A DNA stretch of 64,000 bases from Pseudomonas segetis (GTDB taxonomy: Bacteria; Pseudomonadota; Gammaproteobacteria; Pseudomonadales; Pseudomonadaceae). A program made the position numbers and the translations under genes. This document shows positions 54,026-63,008 of this stretch, one piece after another (positions within the stretch are counted from its first letter, which is position 1; the number at the start of each line of letters is the position of its first letter). The notes below the pieces were generated by a model. That model was not told where the DNA came from, searched no databases, and saw only the letters and a program-made list of their open reading frames with translations. Location: contig NZ_FZOG01000001.1 of assembly GCF_900188155.1 (NCBI RefSeq), positions 594,935-658,934 on the forward strand, read 5' to 3'.

Positions 54026-55234
54026 ATGGAAAACATCAACAGTGCTGTAGAGACGCTGATTCATGGTTCCAACACCCTGTTTATTCTGCTGGGTGCTGTA
54101 ATGGTTTTAGCGATGCATGCTGGGTTTGCCTTCCTTGAGGTGGGGACGGTGCGCCAGAAAAATCAGGTCAACGCCTTGTCGAAGATTCTTTCCGACTTTG
54201 CAATCTCTGCATTGGCCTATTTCTTTATAGGCTATTGGATTGCCTATGGCGTGACATTTTTTCAGCCCGCCACGGTGCTGACCGAAGGCAATGGCTATGC
54301 CTTGGTCAAATTCTTTTTCCTATTGACCTTCGCAGCGGCAATCCCGGCGATCATCTCCGGTGGTATTGCCGAGCGCGCAAAATTCGGTCCGCAACTCTGC
54401 GCGACTGTGTTGATTGTTGCTTTCATCTATCCCTTCTTCGAGGGGTTGATCTGGAATGCTAACTTTGGCTTTCAAGCCTGGCTTGAGGCGCAGTTCGGTG
54501 CAGGATTTCACGACTTCGCCGGCTCCGTGGTGGTTCATGCAATGGGCGGCTGGCTAGCATTTGGCGCGGTGATCTTGTTGGGGCGTCGAGACGGGCGTTA
54601 TCGTGACGGTCGCCTGGTGGCATTCGCGCCGTCGAATATTCCTTTCCTGGCGCTGGGCTCCTGGATATTGATTATCGGCTGGTTTGGTTTCAACGTGATG
54701 AGCGCACAAACCCTTGGCAGTGTCAGTGGCCTGGTCGCGGTCAACACCTTGATGGCGATGGTGGGCGGTACCATTGCTGCGTTGTTTGTTGGTCGCAATG
54801 ACCCCGGTTTTTTGCACAACGGTCCGCTGGCCGGCTTGGTTGCGGTGTGCGCGGGCTCAGACCTGATGCACCCGGTTGGGGCTTTGGCTACGGGCGCCAT
54901 AGCCGGTGCTTTGTTTGTCTGGGCGTTCACTGCAGCGCAGGCAAACTGGAAAATCGATGACGTGCTCGGCGTGTGGCCCCTGCATGGCTTGTGCGGCGTC
55001 TGGGGCGGTATTGCCTGTGGCCTGTTTGGTCAGCAGGCCCTGGGCGGTCTCGGCGGGGTAAGCATGATCAGCCAGTTGCTCGGTACCGGCCTTGGCGTGG
55101 TTGTGGCGTTGATAGGTGGTTTTGCTGTCTATGGTCTACTGAAGCTGACCATGGGGATTCGCTTGAGCCAGGAGCAGGAATACAACGGTGCCGATCTGTC
55201 GGTTCACAAGATTGGTGCCGTCAGCCAGGATTGA
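54026..55234 (+). CDS. amt: Amt family ammonium channel
   Basis: 402 residues with eleven membrane helices. Asp163 and the twin histidines His171 (HDFAGSVVVHAMGG) and His320 (PLHGLCGVWGG) of the ammonia pore are present. There is no signal peptide-like leader as in AmtB precursors and no adjacent glnK gene, so this is an orphan copy rather than the glnK-amtB pair. It ends at a bidirectional terminator. It moves ammonium into the cell under nitrogen limitation. Confidence 0.93.
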   Translation: MENINSAVETLIHGSNTLFILLGAVMVLAMHAGFAFLEVGTVRQKNQVNALSKILSDFAISALAYFFIGYWIAYGVTFFQPATVLTEGNGYALVKFFFLLTFAAAIPAIISGGIAERAKFGPQLCATVLIVAFIYPFFEGLIWNANFGFQAWLEAQFGAGFHDFAGSVVVHAMGGWLAFGAVILLGRRDGRYRDGRLVAFAPSNIPFLALGSWILIIGWFGFNVMSAQTLGSVSGLVAVNTLMAMVGGTIAALFVGRNDPGFLHNGPLAGLVAVCAGSDLMHPVGALATGAIAGALFVWAFTAAQANWKIDDVLGVWPLHGLCGVWGGIACGLFGQQALGGLGGVSMISQLLGTGLGVVVALIGGFAVYGLLKLTMGIRLSQEQEYNGADLSVHKIGAVSQD

Positions 55235-55241
55235 TGATTTG

Positions 55242-55284
55242 CAGGCAATAAAAAACCCGGTTATCCCGGGTTTTTTATTGCCTG
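55242..55284. terminator. long perfect bidirectional terminator
   Basis: CAGGCAATAAAAAACCCGG and its exact complement enclose TTATC. T runs occur on both strands between the convergent amt and porin genes. Confidence 0.92.
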
Positions 55285-55292
55285 TTTGCAGC

Positions 55293-56561
55293 TTACTGCA
55301 GGGCCAGTGTGTAGCTGATAATCAGGCGGTTTTCATCCAGGTCATTGGCAAAGTTGTTGCGTACCGTGGCGTTGCGCCATTTGATTCCCAGGTCCTTCAA
55401 TGGGCCGTCCTGGAATACATAGGCAATGTCGGTGTTGCGTTCCCACTCCTTGCCGTCTTCATTGGTGGTCGCGCTCAGCTGGTCGATATTGTCGCCGCTG
55501 AGGTAGCGCGTCATAAAGGTCAGGCCGGGAATGCCCATGCCGGCAAAGTTATAGTCAAAGCGTGCCTGCCAGGATTTCTCGTCCTTGTTGGCGAAATCGC
55601 CGATTTGCACGTAGTTGACCAGGAACGGGTCCGTGCTGTTGATGTAGGCATAACCGGTATCGCCGCTCATTGACTGATAACCCAGGCCAAAGCTGCTGGA
55701 ACCCAGGGAGTAGGTGAACATGGCACCAAATGCGTTGTTGTCGACGTTGGTATTGCCATCGTCCGTGGAGCGGGCATAGCGCAGGTCGGTCTTGAGGCTT
55801 TGCTTGTCGCCAATCGACAATACGTGGACCAGGTTGACGATATGTTGCTTGTAGATTTCTTCCAGCTCACCGTAGTTGTAGCCAGTGGTGAGGTTGTCGG
55901 TCCATTTGTAGGACACCCCGGCAAAATTGAAATCGTCGGCTTGGCTGCCGCCCAAGACAATATTGCGCTTGCCGCCGCCGTTGATGCTCAGGTCTTCAAA
56001 GTTGGATGAGTCGCGTTGGTTTTGTTCCTTGATTACACCACCATCAATGTTCAGGCCGGCAATTTCTTGTGAATTGATGTGCCCGCCGAGGAAAGTTTGC
56101 GGCAGCAGGCGCGAATCATTTGCCGAGATGGTGGGCAGTTTTGGCGTCAGGCCACCAAACTTGCCGACTGTCTTGGAAATCCTCACTTTGGCGGTGGCGG
56201 TGGCTTCCGAATAGTCGTCTGGGGCTTCATTGCCGAAACTTCCGGGTAGCAGGCCGCTACCTGTCCGATCGGCCGATGAATCAAGCTTCAGGCCAAGCCC
56301 TGCATAGGCATCCAGGCCAAAGCCAACAGTCCCTTCGGTAAAGCCCGATTCGGCTTTAACGATAAATCCCTGTGCCCATTCTTCGCGTTTTGACTGCTGG
56401 GCGGATGTGGTGTCACGCAGGTCACGGTTGAAGTAGAAGTTACGAGCCTCGATGGTAGCTTTGCTGTCTTTGAAAAACTCAGCATGGGCAATCGCAGGCA
56501 ATACGCAGCAAGCGCCTAGCGTGGCTGCAGCCACGGCACGGGCAAGGGGAGTTCGAATCAT
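55293..56561 (-). CDS. OprD family outer-membrane porin
   Basis: 422 residues. Signal peptide 1-27 (AIAHA), then FFKDSKATIEARNFYFNRDL, the conserved OprD-family opening, and GLGYQSMSG and RYLSGDNID motifs typical of the 18-strand OccD/OccK channels. It ends YTLALQ rather than with an aromatic residue. Substrates (basic amino acids or carboxylates) cannot be told. I chose ATG 56561, with GAGGAG upstream; the frame continues left of it to 56957 but has no signal peptide. PAO1 has opdQ at a similar place, from memory. Confidence 0.9.
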   Translation of the reverse strand: MIRTPLARAVAAATLGACCVLPAIAHAEFFKDSKATIEARNFYFNRDLRDTTSAQQSKREEWAQGFIVKAESGFTEGTVGFGLDAYAGLGLKLDSSADRTGSGLLPGSFGNEAPDDYSEATATAKVRISKTVGKFGGLTPKLPTISANDSRLLPQTFLGGHINSQEIAGLNIDGGVIKEQNQRDSSNFEDLSINGGGKRNIVLGGSQADDFNFAGVSYKWTDNLTTGYNYGELEEIYKQHIVNLVHVLSIGDKQSLKTDLRYARSTDDGNTNVDNNAFGAMFTYSLGSSSFGLGYQSMSGDTGYAYINSTDPFLVNYVQIGDFANKDEKSWQARFDYNFAGMGIPGLTFMTRYLSGDNIDQLSATTNEDGKEWERNTDIAYVFQDGPLKDLGIKWRNATVRNNFANDLDENRLIISYTLALQ

Positions 56562-56939
56562 TATTGTTTTCTCCTCGAGTGGGTGCGGGACCATCTGGTA
56601 CGGCGCTGTTGAATAAAGCATGAGATTTGGCGGTCTGCTTTTAGACTTTAGTCGGCGTGTTCCTGGCCGGTATTTGCGGTGCTTGCCAGCAGGCCATTTG
56701 CAGGCATTTGGCAGTTCGTCGGGTTGGTCGCCGAGTACTGTACTTTTGCCGTTAAAGTTTTCCCTGAAGCAGCCGTCAACGTTAATTAGATCGCTAGGGG
56801 AACCTTCAAGGTCCTGGTTTGGCAGTGGCTGGCCGGACGCATTGATTGGGCGAGCGATAGCAGGTTCCTGGATGTTTTGGGCGGCAGCTGTGTTTAAACT
56901 GCTGGCTTCAAAGCCTGAACTGAAACAGGAGATCCTCAA
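56562..56939. other. divergent intergenic region, porin / glutaredoxin-like gene
   Basis: 378 bases with open frames but no family motif or ribosome site. Expected to hold the porin promoter and operator and the promoter of the glutaredoxin-like gene. Confidence 0.5.
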
Positions 56940-57176
56940 ATGCTGCCCGAATGCCAACTCTTTGGCACCCTAGGATGTCACCTGTGTGAAGTGGCCGAAG
57001 CATTGTTGATGCCCTTTGTCGAGCACGGTCTGCTCGTCGAATTGGTGGATATTGCTGAAGACGAGGCATGGGTCGAGCGTTATGGCTTGCGTATTCCGGT
57101 ACTGCGCCGGTGTGATACCGGGGCCGAACTGGATTGGCCATTCGAAGCTGAACAGGTGGTCGCATTTCTGAGCTGA
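56940..57176 (+). CDS. glutaredoxin family protein (DUF836-like)
   Basis: 78 residues. The thioredoxin-fold motif GCHLCE (residues 12-17, CxxC) is followed by VDIAEDEAWVERYGLRIPVL, the cis-Pro region, as in small glutaredoxin-like proteins of the DUF836 family. It likely takes part in thiol redox chemistry in the cytoplasm. AGGAG precedes the ATG. Confidence 0.9.
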   Translation: MLPECQLFGTLGCHLCEVAEALLMPFVEHGLLVELVDIAEDEAWVERYGLRIPVLRRCDTGAELDWPFEAEQVVAFLS

Positions 57177-57219
57177 TTAATTTGCTCAGCATTATTTAAT
57201 GACGAAGGGGAGTGGCGCG

Positions 57220-58104
57220 GTGAATGCAGTTTTGGGAGATTCCTTGTCGCTGCTGTTGTTTCGTCTGCACAGTGGTCGTTTATTGGGGATTAACCTGCTC
57301 AAGGTTAATGAAATTATTGCCTGCCCGGCCTTGACCAAGTTGCCTAACCGGCATCCGCATGTACGGGGCATCGCCAGTTTGCGTGGCGCTTCTTTGACTG
57401 TAATCGATCTGGCCCGAGCGATAGGTGAGCGTGGCAATAACGCGAGTCAGGAAGGCTGCCTGATCGTTACCGAACTCAGCCGCTCGCGCCAGGGCCTGCA
57501 TGTACAGAATGTAGAGCGTATCGTGCAGTGTTCGACCCGGGATGTTAAGCCGCCACCGGCCGGGTCTGGCAGTCGCGCCTTTATCACCGGGGTTACCCAG
57601 ATCGACGGTGCAATAGTGCAGGTACTCGATATCGAAAAGGTCCTGCATGACATCGCCCCGGCTGAACCCGAAGAAATTGATGAATCGCTGATCTCCAGTG
57701 CCGACCTGCAAATGCTGGAAGGACGGCGGGTGCTTGTGGTGGATGATTCGCACGTGGCGTTGCATCAGACGGTCAATACCTTGCGCAAACTGGGTCTTGA
57801 TTGCCAATCTGTGCGCAGCGCTGGTAGTGCGTTTGCAGTACTGCAGGAGCAACACCGGGCGGGTACGCCGATTGAAGTGCTGGTTTCAGATATTGAAATG
57901 CCAGAAATGGATGGCTACAGCCTGGTGCGTGAGATTCGCAAGACCACGGACATAGGCCACACCTACGTGCTGTTGCACACTTCACTCGACAGTACGATGA
58001 ATACTGAAAAAGCGCGTTCAGTGGGGGCCAACGATATGCTGACCAAATTCTCAACGGTGGATTTGAGCAATGCTCTGGTCAGGGCATTCCAGGCGCTCAG
58101 TTAG
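57220..58104 (+). CDS. cheV: CheV chemotaxis protein (CheW-receiver)
   Basis: 294 residues from GTG 57220. Residues ~1-150 are a CheW domain (LLKVNEII, HVRGIASLRGASLTVIDL); residues ~168-290 a receiver domain with Asp175/Asp176, phospho-acceptor Asp224 (LVSDIEMPEMDGY), Thr254 and Lys276. CheV couples chemoreceptors to CheA and may be a phosphate sink. I chose GTG because AAGGGGAG lies seven bases before it; the ATG at 57199 lacks a ribosome site. Confidence 0.9.
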   Translation: MNAVLGDSLSLLLFRLHSGRLLGINLLKVNEIIACPALTKLPNRHPHVRGIASLRGASLTVIDLARAIGERGNNASQEGCLIVTELSRSRQGLHVQNVERIVQCSTRDVKPPPAGSGSRAFITGVTQIDGAIVQVLDIEKVLHDIAPAEPEEIDESLISSADLQMLEGRRVLVVDDSHVALHQTVNTLRKLGLDCQSVRSAGSAFAVLQEQHRAGTPIEVLVSDIEMPEMDGYSLVREIRKTTDIGHTYVLLHTSLDSTMNTEKARSVGANDMLTKFSTVDLSNALVRAFQALS

Positions 58105-58155
58105 GCGGGAAACCCAACCGCCTGCTGGCTTGGCAACAGGCGATTGGGGTGAAAC

Positions 58156-58377
58156 TTACAGCTCTTTAACGGTGCGAACTTCGTCTTTGTTGACGCGTGC
58201 GCGCTTGCCATCAAGTTGCTCGAATTCGTAGAAGCCTGTGTCATCATCAAAATCAGGCTCGTCAACAGTCTGAATTTCACGACCGTCGTTGAGGGTGATT
58301 ACCGTCGGTGAAGCGCAGCCTGCCAGAGTTGCAAGGCCCAAGCTCAGAAATAGTGCTGCGATTGTCCGTTGGCTCAT
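58156..58377 (-). CDS. YgdI/YgdR family lipoprotein
   Basis: 73 residues. Lipobox LAGC with Cys21 after a short signal peptide; the mature domain reads TVITLNDGREIQTVDEPDFD and YEFEQLDGKRARVNKDEV, the DUF903 beta fold. The lipoprotein has Ala at +2, so the outer membrane is likely. GAGGAG sits six bases before ATG 58377. Confidence 0.92.
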   Translation of the reverse strand: MSQRTIAALFLSLGLATLAGCASPTVITLNDGREIQTVDEPDFDDDTGFYEFEQLDGKRARVNKDEVRTVKEL

Positions 58378-58445
58378 GGTGTATCTCCTCATGGGTTTGA
58401 AATTGAGTACCAAACTTAAGATAGGGTGCTGGCGCCAAAGTTCCG

Positions 58446-59048
58446 TCAATTTCCGTGATATTGCTTGATTTTGGAGGTGTCGAGGAGTTCGGGCGTGTTC
58501 ATGTTGGCCAGCCGCGCATCCTGGTCAGGGCAGACAAGGGGGCGTGGATCGAGGCTGCGCAGCCAACGCTGCGGGCTGCGCTCGCCGGCGAGCCATGCAT
58601 TTTCCAATTGGCTGCGAAGCCAGCATGGGATCACGCTGAATAATGGCTCCAGGTATTGCCCTTGACGCACCACGGCAGGGGCGTCCCCGGCAAGCATCAT
58701 CAGGTCCGTTAACAGCGCTCGGTCAAGCATCGGAGCATCACAGGGCAGTACCAGCATATAGGGGTGGCGGGCCACTTTCAGCCCGGCGCGGATACCTGCA
58801 AGCGGTCCCTGGAAGCCGGTGTCATCATCGGCAACGACTTGATCGGCATAGGCGGCGTACTGGGCCTGATTGCGATTACAGGAAATGATCAGGTCATCGC
58901 TAAGTGGACGCACCAAGTCATGCAGCCAAGCAATCAGTGGACGCTCATGCCAGAGCACCAGCCCTTTATCACGCCCCCCCATGCGTTGACCGCGGCCACC
59001 TGCCAGCAGCAATATCGAGCAGGCATTGATCGGGGATGGAGTTGACAT
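58446..59048 (-). CDS. mobA: molybdenum cofactor guanylyltransferase
   Basis: 200 residues. LAGGRGQRMGGRDKG is the GTP-binding signature of MobA, and DDDTGFQGPLAGI and PCDAPML are present. It attaches GMP to molybdopterin to form the bis-MGD cofactor used by nitrate and formate enzymes. It is divergent from moaB, with 68 bases between starts. The frame upstream of ATG 59048 is open but adds an unlikely segment. Confidence 0.95.
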   Translation of the reverse strand: MSTPSPINACSILLLAGGRGQRMGGRDKGLVLWHERPLIAWLHDLVRPLSDDLIISCNRNQAQYAAYADQVVADDDTGFQGPLAGIRAGLKVARHPYMLVLPCDAPMLDRALLTDLMMLAGDAPAVVRQGQYLEPLFSVIPCWLRSQLENAWLAGERSPQRWLRSLDPRPLVCPDQDARLANMNTPELLDTSKIKQYHGN

Positions 59049-59116
59049 AGCGCAGTCTCTCAAAGTGGGCCTGTGATATAACATTGACCTATTATTTGAA
59101 CAACCGGAAGTCTGTT

Positions 59117-59656
59117 ATGGGCCATAAACTCGACACCGCATTTGTCCCGTTGAATATCGCAGTATTGACCGTCAGCGACACCCGCAACCTGGACACCGAT
59201 ACCTCGGGCCAGACCTTGATAGATCGCCTTGAGGCAGCAGGCCACACCCTGGCGTGCCGCGTGTTGCTCAAGGACGACCTCTACAAGATTCGTGCCCAGG
59301 TGGCCACCTGGATTGCCGAAGATCAGGTTCAAGTGGTGCTGATTACCGGCGGCACGGGGTTCACCGCGCGCGATAGTACGCCAGAAGCGGTGAGTTGCTT
59401 GCTGGACAAGCAGGTTGATGGTTTCGGTGAGTTGTTCCGGCAAGTCTCGGTGCCTGATATTGGCACCTCGACTATTCAGTCCAGAGCCTTGGCGGGGTTG
59501 GCCAATGGCACCCTGGTGTGTTGCTTGCCGGGCTCGACAAATGCATGTCGTACCGCCTGGGATGGGATTCTTGCCGAGCAATTGGACGCCAGCCATCGTC
59601 CTTGTAATTTTGTTCCTCACCTTAAACAAGCCGCCGCTTGCGAGAGCCGTGGATGA
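59117..59656 (+). CDS. moaB: molybdopterin adenylyltransferase-like protein MoaB
   Basis: 179 residues. LNIAVLTVSDTRN, then ITGGTGFTARDSTPEA and LPGSTNACRTAWDGIL are the MoaB/MogA signatures. It binds molybdopterin and ATP. GGAAG lies seven bases before ATG 59117. The stop overlaps moeA by ATGA. Confidence 0.93.
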   Translation: MGHKLDTAFVPLNIAVLTVSDTRNLDTDTSGQTLIDRLEAAGHTLACRVLLKDDLYKIRAQVATWIAEDQVQVVLITGGTGFTARDSTPEAVSCLLDKQVDGFGELFRQVSVPDIGTSTIQSRALAGLANGTLVCCLPGSTNACRTAWDGILAEQLDASHRPCNFVPHLKQAAACESRG

Positions 59657-60867
59657 GCGGTTGTGATCAGCCGGGATTACTGCCGGTAGAAGCGGCCCTG
59701 GAGCGTTTGTTGGCGATGGCGGATGCTGCGCCGATCAACCAGACGGAATCAGTCACGCTGGAGCAGGCCGATGGTCGAGTGCTCGCCGAAGGGCTGATCT
59801 CATCACTGGATCTGCCGCCTTGGGCAAACAGCGCAATGGACGGTTATGCGCTGCGCCTGGCTGACTGGCAAGGCGAGCCACTGCCTGTCAGCCAGCGTAT
59901 TCTTGCAGGCACCTTGCCGTCAGCCCTTGAGCCCGGCACCTGCGCCCGGATATTTACCGGCGCGCCTTTGCCAGCGGGCGCGGACGTCGTGGAAATGCAG
60001 GAAAATGTGCAGTTGGGCGACGATCAACGCGTCAGCTTCAGCCAGGGCATGCGCTTTGGTCAGAACGTTCGGGCACAAGGCCAGGAGACCAAGGTCGGCG
60101 ATTGCGTGTTGCCGGTCGGCACACGCCTGGGGCCTATCGAGCTGGGTCTGGCTGCGTCGCTGGGCGCGGATCGCCTGGTGGTCTATCGGCGGGCCAGGGT
60201 TGCTGTGCTCTCGACTGGGGATGAGTTGATCGAGCCAGGCCAGGTTCTGGGGCCAGGGCAGATCTACAACAGCAATCGGCGTCTTCTTTGTGCATGGTTG
60301 CAGCGCTTGGGTTGTGAGGTGATTGATGCCGGGATTCTGGCCGATGACCTGCAGCTGACGCGCGATGCACTGGCTGCACTCGATGATGTGGACCTGATTC
60401 TTTCAACCGGCGGCGTTTCCGTGGGCGAGGCTGATTTTCTTGGCGCTGCACTGCGCGAAGAGGGCGAGCTGGCGCTCTGGAAACTCGCAATCAAACCTGG
60501 CAAGCCCTTGACCTTTGGCGCTTTTCGAGGCGTGCCAGTATTGGGCTTGCCCGGCAACCCAGCTTCTACATTGGTGACATTTGGTTTGCTGGCGCGCCCG
60601 TATCTGTTGCGACGGATGGGGGCTTCCAAGGTCGAGCCATTGGGTTTTCCGATGCCTGCTGGGTTCGTTTGGAGTCATGCTGGTCATCGTCGCGAGTACG
60701 TGCGCGCGCGGATTGAAAATGGCCGGGTGGTGATGCATCCAAACCAGAGCTCCGGAGTGCTGCGCAGTGCGTCATGGGCCGAAGGGCTGGCTGAGATCCT
60801 TGAAGGCAAGACCCTGGCAGAGGGCGATAGCCTGCGGTTTATCCCAATGAGTGAGATTCTCGGTTAA
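59653..60867 (+). CDS. moeA: molybdopterin molybdotransferase
   Basis: 404 residues. MoeA signatures: SSLDLPPWANSAMDGYALR, ILAGTLPSALEPGTCARIFT, NSNRRLL, and STGGVSVGEADFLGAAL. It inserts molybdate into adenylated molybdopterin. ATG 59653 overlaps the moaB stop. Its TAA (60865-60867) overlaps the TAA of the convergent AraC gene. Confidence 0.95.
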   Translation: MSGCDQPGLLPVEAALERLLAMADAAPINQTESVTLEQADGRVLAEGLISSLDLPPWANSAMDGYALRLADWQGEPLPVSQRILAGTLPSALEPGTCARIFTGAPLPAGADVVEMQENVQLGDDQRVSFSQGMRFGQNVRAQGQETKVGDCVLPVGTRLGPIELGLAASLGADRLVVYRRARVAVLSTGDELIEPGQVLGPGQIYNSNRRLLCAWLQRLGCEVIDAGILADDLQLTRDALAALDDVDLILSTGGVSVGEADFLGAALREEGELALWKLAIKPGKPLTFGAFRGVPVLGLPGNPASTLVTFGLLARPYLLRRMGASKVEPLGFPMPAGFVWSHAGHRREYVRARIENGRVVMHPNQSSGVLRSASWAEGLAEILEGKTLAEGDSLRFIPMSEILG

Positions 60868-61889
60868 CGGACGGGGCGCTGCGCTTGCCGGTACTCGCCA
60901 GGTGTTTGCCCCGTCCAGGTTTTGAAGCTGCGATGAAACGAGCGCGATTCACTGAAGCCCAGGTAACTGGCGATCTCTTGAACCGGCAAGTCACTGCGCA
61001 ATAAATAATGCTCGGCCAGTTCCTGGCGCAGCTCATCAAGGATTGACTGGTAGCTTGTGCCCGCTTGTTGCAGATGTCTTTGCAGGGTGCGCACGGTCAT
61101 ACCGAATCGCTCGGCAACCCGCTCTTTACGCGGCAGGCCATCTTTGAGCAGCAGGCGCAACGTACCCTTGACCCGTGCCGTCAATGGCTGCTCATCATCA
61201 AGTTTTGCCATCAGCGCCAGGGCATGCTCCTCCAGTGTGCGCAGCAGGTTCGGATCTGCCTGGCGCAGCTCTATGGCGAGTAACTGATCAGGAACTATCA
61301 GCGCATTGCAGGGTTGTTCGAATAATACCTCGCAGCCAAATGCAGATTGATAGGCTTCCTTGTGCACGCCATTGGGCTGGGCATGCTCGAACCATACCGC
61401 TGTCGGTGAGTAGTCCTTGTCGGCTATCCAGCGGGCATACAGCAGCCAGGACGCCAGTACATTTTCAACCATGTGCCGGCGGATGAGTGGTTCGTCATGG
61501 CGGCAGCTCCAGATCAACCGGGTGTGCTCAGCATCGCTTTCCACACGGCTGACGCCCATGTCGCCAACCAGCTTTTCGTAGGGCACTATTCTACTGATGG
61601 CTTCACCGAGCGTGGCGCAGTTCAGGGTGATATAACCCAGCACGCTCCATGATCCTGGTTGTACATAGCGGGCACTGTGCAGGCCGAACAACGAGTCGTC
61701 GCATTGGTTCAGCAGATACTTGAGCAAGCGTTCATGGCTGTCGCCGGGGATGCGTTTGGCGTTGTCGCTGAGGTCTTCGCGGGACAGCTGTGCAGCCTGC
61801 AAGGCCAGGTCGGTATCCAGGCCCAGGGATTCGGCATGTCGCAGGTATTTAAGCAGGGCAGGCGCGGCGGTGAAACCAAGACTGTTCAT
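60864..61889 (-). CDS. AraC-family transcriptional regulator
   Basis: 341 residues. Residues ~15-205 are the Arabinose_bd-type sensor (GSWSVLGYITLNCATLGEAI, RRHMVENVLASW) and ~245-341 the AraC HTH domain, ending GFSESRSFHRSFKTW and TPGEYRQAQ. I chose ATG 61889 with GAG upstream; a frame to 61976 adds an N-terminal segment that runs through the upstream stem-loop. The target is unknown. Confidence 0.9.
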   Translation of the reverse strand: MNSLGFTAAPALLKYLRHAESLGLDTDLALQAAQLSREDLSDNAKRIPGDSHERLLKYLLNQCDDSLFGLHSARYVQPGSWSVLGYITLNCATLGEAISRIVPYEKLVGDMGVSRVESDAEHTRLIWSCRHDEPLIRRHMVENVLASWLLYARWIADKDYSPTAVWFEHAQPNGVHKEAYQSAFGCEVLFEQPCNALIVPDQLLAIELRQADPNLLRTLEEHALALMAKLDDEQPLTARVKGTLRLLLKDGLPRKERVAERFGMTVRTLQRHLQQAGTSYQSILDELRQELAEHYLLRSDLPVQEIASYLGFSESRSFHRSFKTWTGQTPGEYRQAQRPVR

Positions 61890-61964
61890 GTTATTAGGCT
61901 CAATAGCCAATCCGAGTGTTGGCTGCGGCCAGTATAAGCAAATAGATTCAAATAGCCGAATAGT

Positions 61965-61992
61965 GCCTCCAGCCATAAAGCTGGCTGGAGGC
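61965..61992. terminator. stem-loop downstream of the pirin gene
   Basis: GCCTCCAGCCA pairs with TGGCTGGAGGC around a six-base loop; TTTT follows on the plus strand only. It lies just after the pirin gene, whose transcript runs leftward, so it may act as a terminator with a weak U tract. Confidence 0.5.
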
Positions 61993-62015
61993 TTTTACAG
62001 GCAATGAAGTGTTAA

Positions 62016-62714
62016 TCAGGCAACATCCACCAAGACGATTTCAGTGTCTTCGGTCGCTGTTACATGCAGCACCTCAATGTCGCGAACGGCAACGCCATCG
62101 CGGGTTTGGGCGGCAACACCGTTGACTTCGAACGCACCGGTTGAGGCCACCAGATAGGCTTTGCGCTTGGCACCAAGTACATACTCGGTGGTTTGCCCGG
62201 CCTTCAGGGTCGCCGCTGCAACGCGTGCGTTGGCGCGGATAGGCAGCGCATCCTGGTCGTCGCTGTCACCGCTTGCCAAGGTTACGAAACTGCCAGCACG
62301 GTCGCCTTTTGGAAAAGGTTTGGCGCCCCATGACGGTGGTGAATCAAACTGGTTCGGCGTGATCCAGATCTGGAAGATTTTGGTTGTGTCGTCTTCCAGG
62401 TTGTATTCACTGTGGGCAATACCGGTTCCTGCGCTCATGACCTGTACATCACCCGCCTCGGTGCGGCCATGGTTGCCCAGGTTGTCCTTATGGGTAATCG
62501 CGCCCTGGCGCACATAGGTGATGATTTCCATGTCGCGGTGCGGGTGCGGTGGAAAGCCCGAGTGCGGTGCGATTTCATCATCATTCCATACGCGCAGATC
62601 GCCCCATGCCATGCGCTGCGGGTCATAGTACTCAGCGAAAGAAAAATGGTGGCGAGCATTCAACCAGCCGTGCTCGGCGCCGCCGAGTTCTGCAAAAGCG
62701 CGAACTTCAATCAT
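62016..62714 (-). CDS. pirin family protein
   Basis: 232 residues of the bicupin pirin family. PHPHRDMEIITYVRQGAITH gives metal-binding histidines, with His101 (GIAHSEYN) completing the site. Pirins can act as quercetinases or redox-sensing iron proteins. Its role here is not shown. A convergent-free lone gene with its ATG at 62714. Confidence 0.93.
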   Translation of the reverse strand: MIEVRAFAELGGAEHGWLNARHHFSFAEYYDPQRMAWGDLRVWNDDEIAPHSGFPPHPHRDMEIITYVRQGAITHKDNLGNHGRTEAGDVQVMSAGTGIAHSEYNLEDDTTKIFQIWITPNQFDSPPSWGAKPFPKGDRAGSFVTLASGDSDDQDALPIRANARVAAATLKAGQTTEYVLGAKRKAYLVASTGAFEVNGVAAQTRDGVAVRDIEVLHVTATEDTEIVLVDVA

Positions 62715-63008
62715 TTCGAGATCCTCAGTGAGTGATACGCAACCGGTAAGCGGTAGGCGCTATCAAGTGGTCATGAGGTGATTTTCTATCAGTTTAATTG
62801 TTGCTAATAGCGCTATTTGTGGATTTAATTTATCTAATTAATCGATATTTTTTGAGTCATGATTTAAGTCAGCACTGTGCTGTTGGTGCAGGCTATAGTC
62901 CTCGGGTTGAAGAATATTTGGCCGCCAGGGACAAATGCCTGCTGTTGTGGTCTGTTAACTAGGTTTCCCCTCTATCTACCGAGCTTTAGGTTCTACAAGG
63001 AGCGGTCA

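Noticed and set aside
53879..54064. 61-codon minus-strand frame with Arg/Lys-rich and Cys-x-x-Cys end
   Set aside because: It overlaps the amt start and the palindrome, has no ribosome site and no family match.
56620..56973. 117-codon frame running into the glutaredoxin-like gene
   Set aside because: No ribosome site, composition unlike a protein, and it overlaps a clear gene start.
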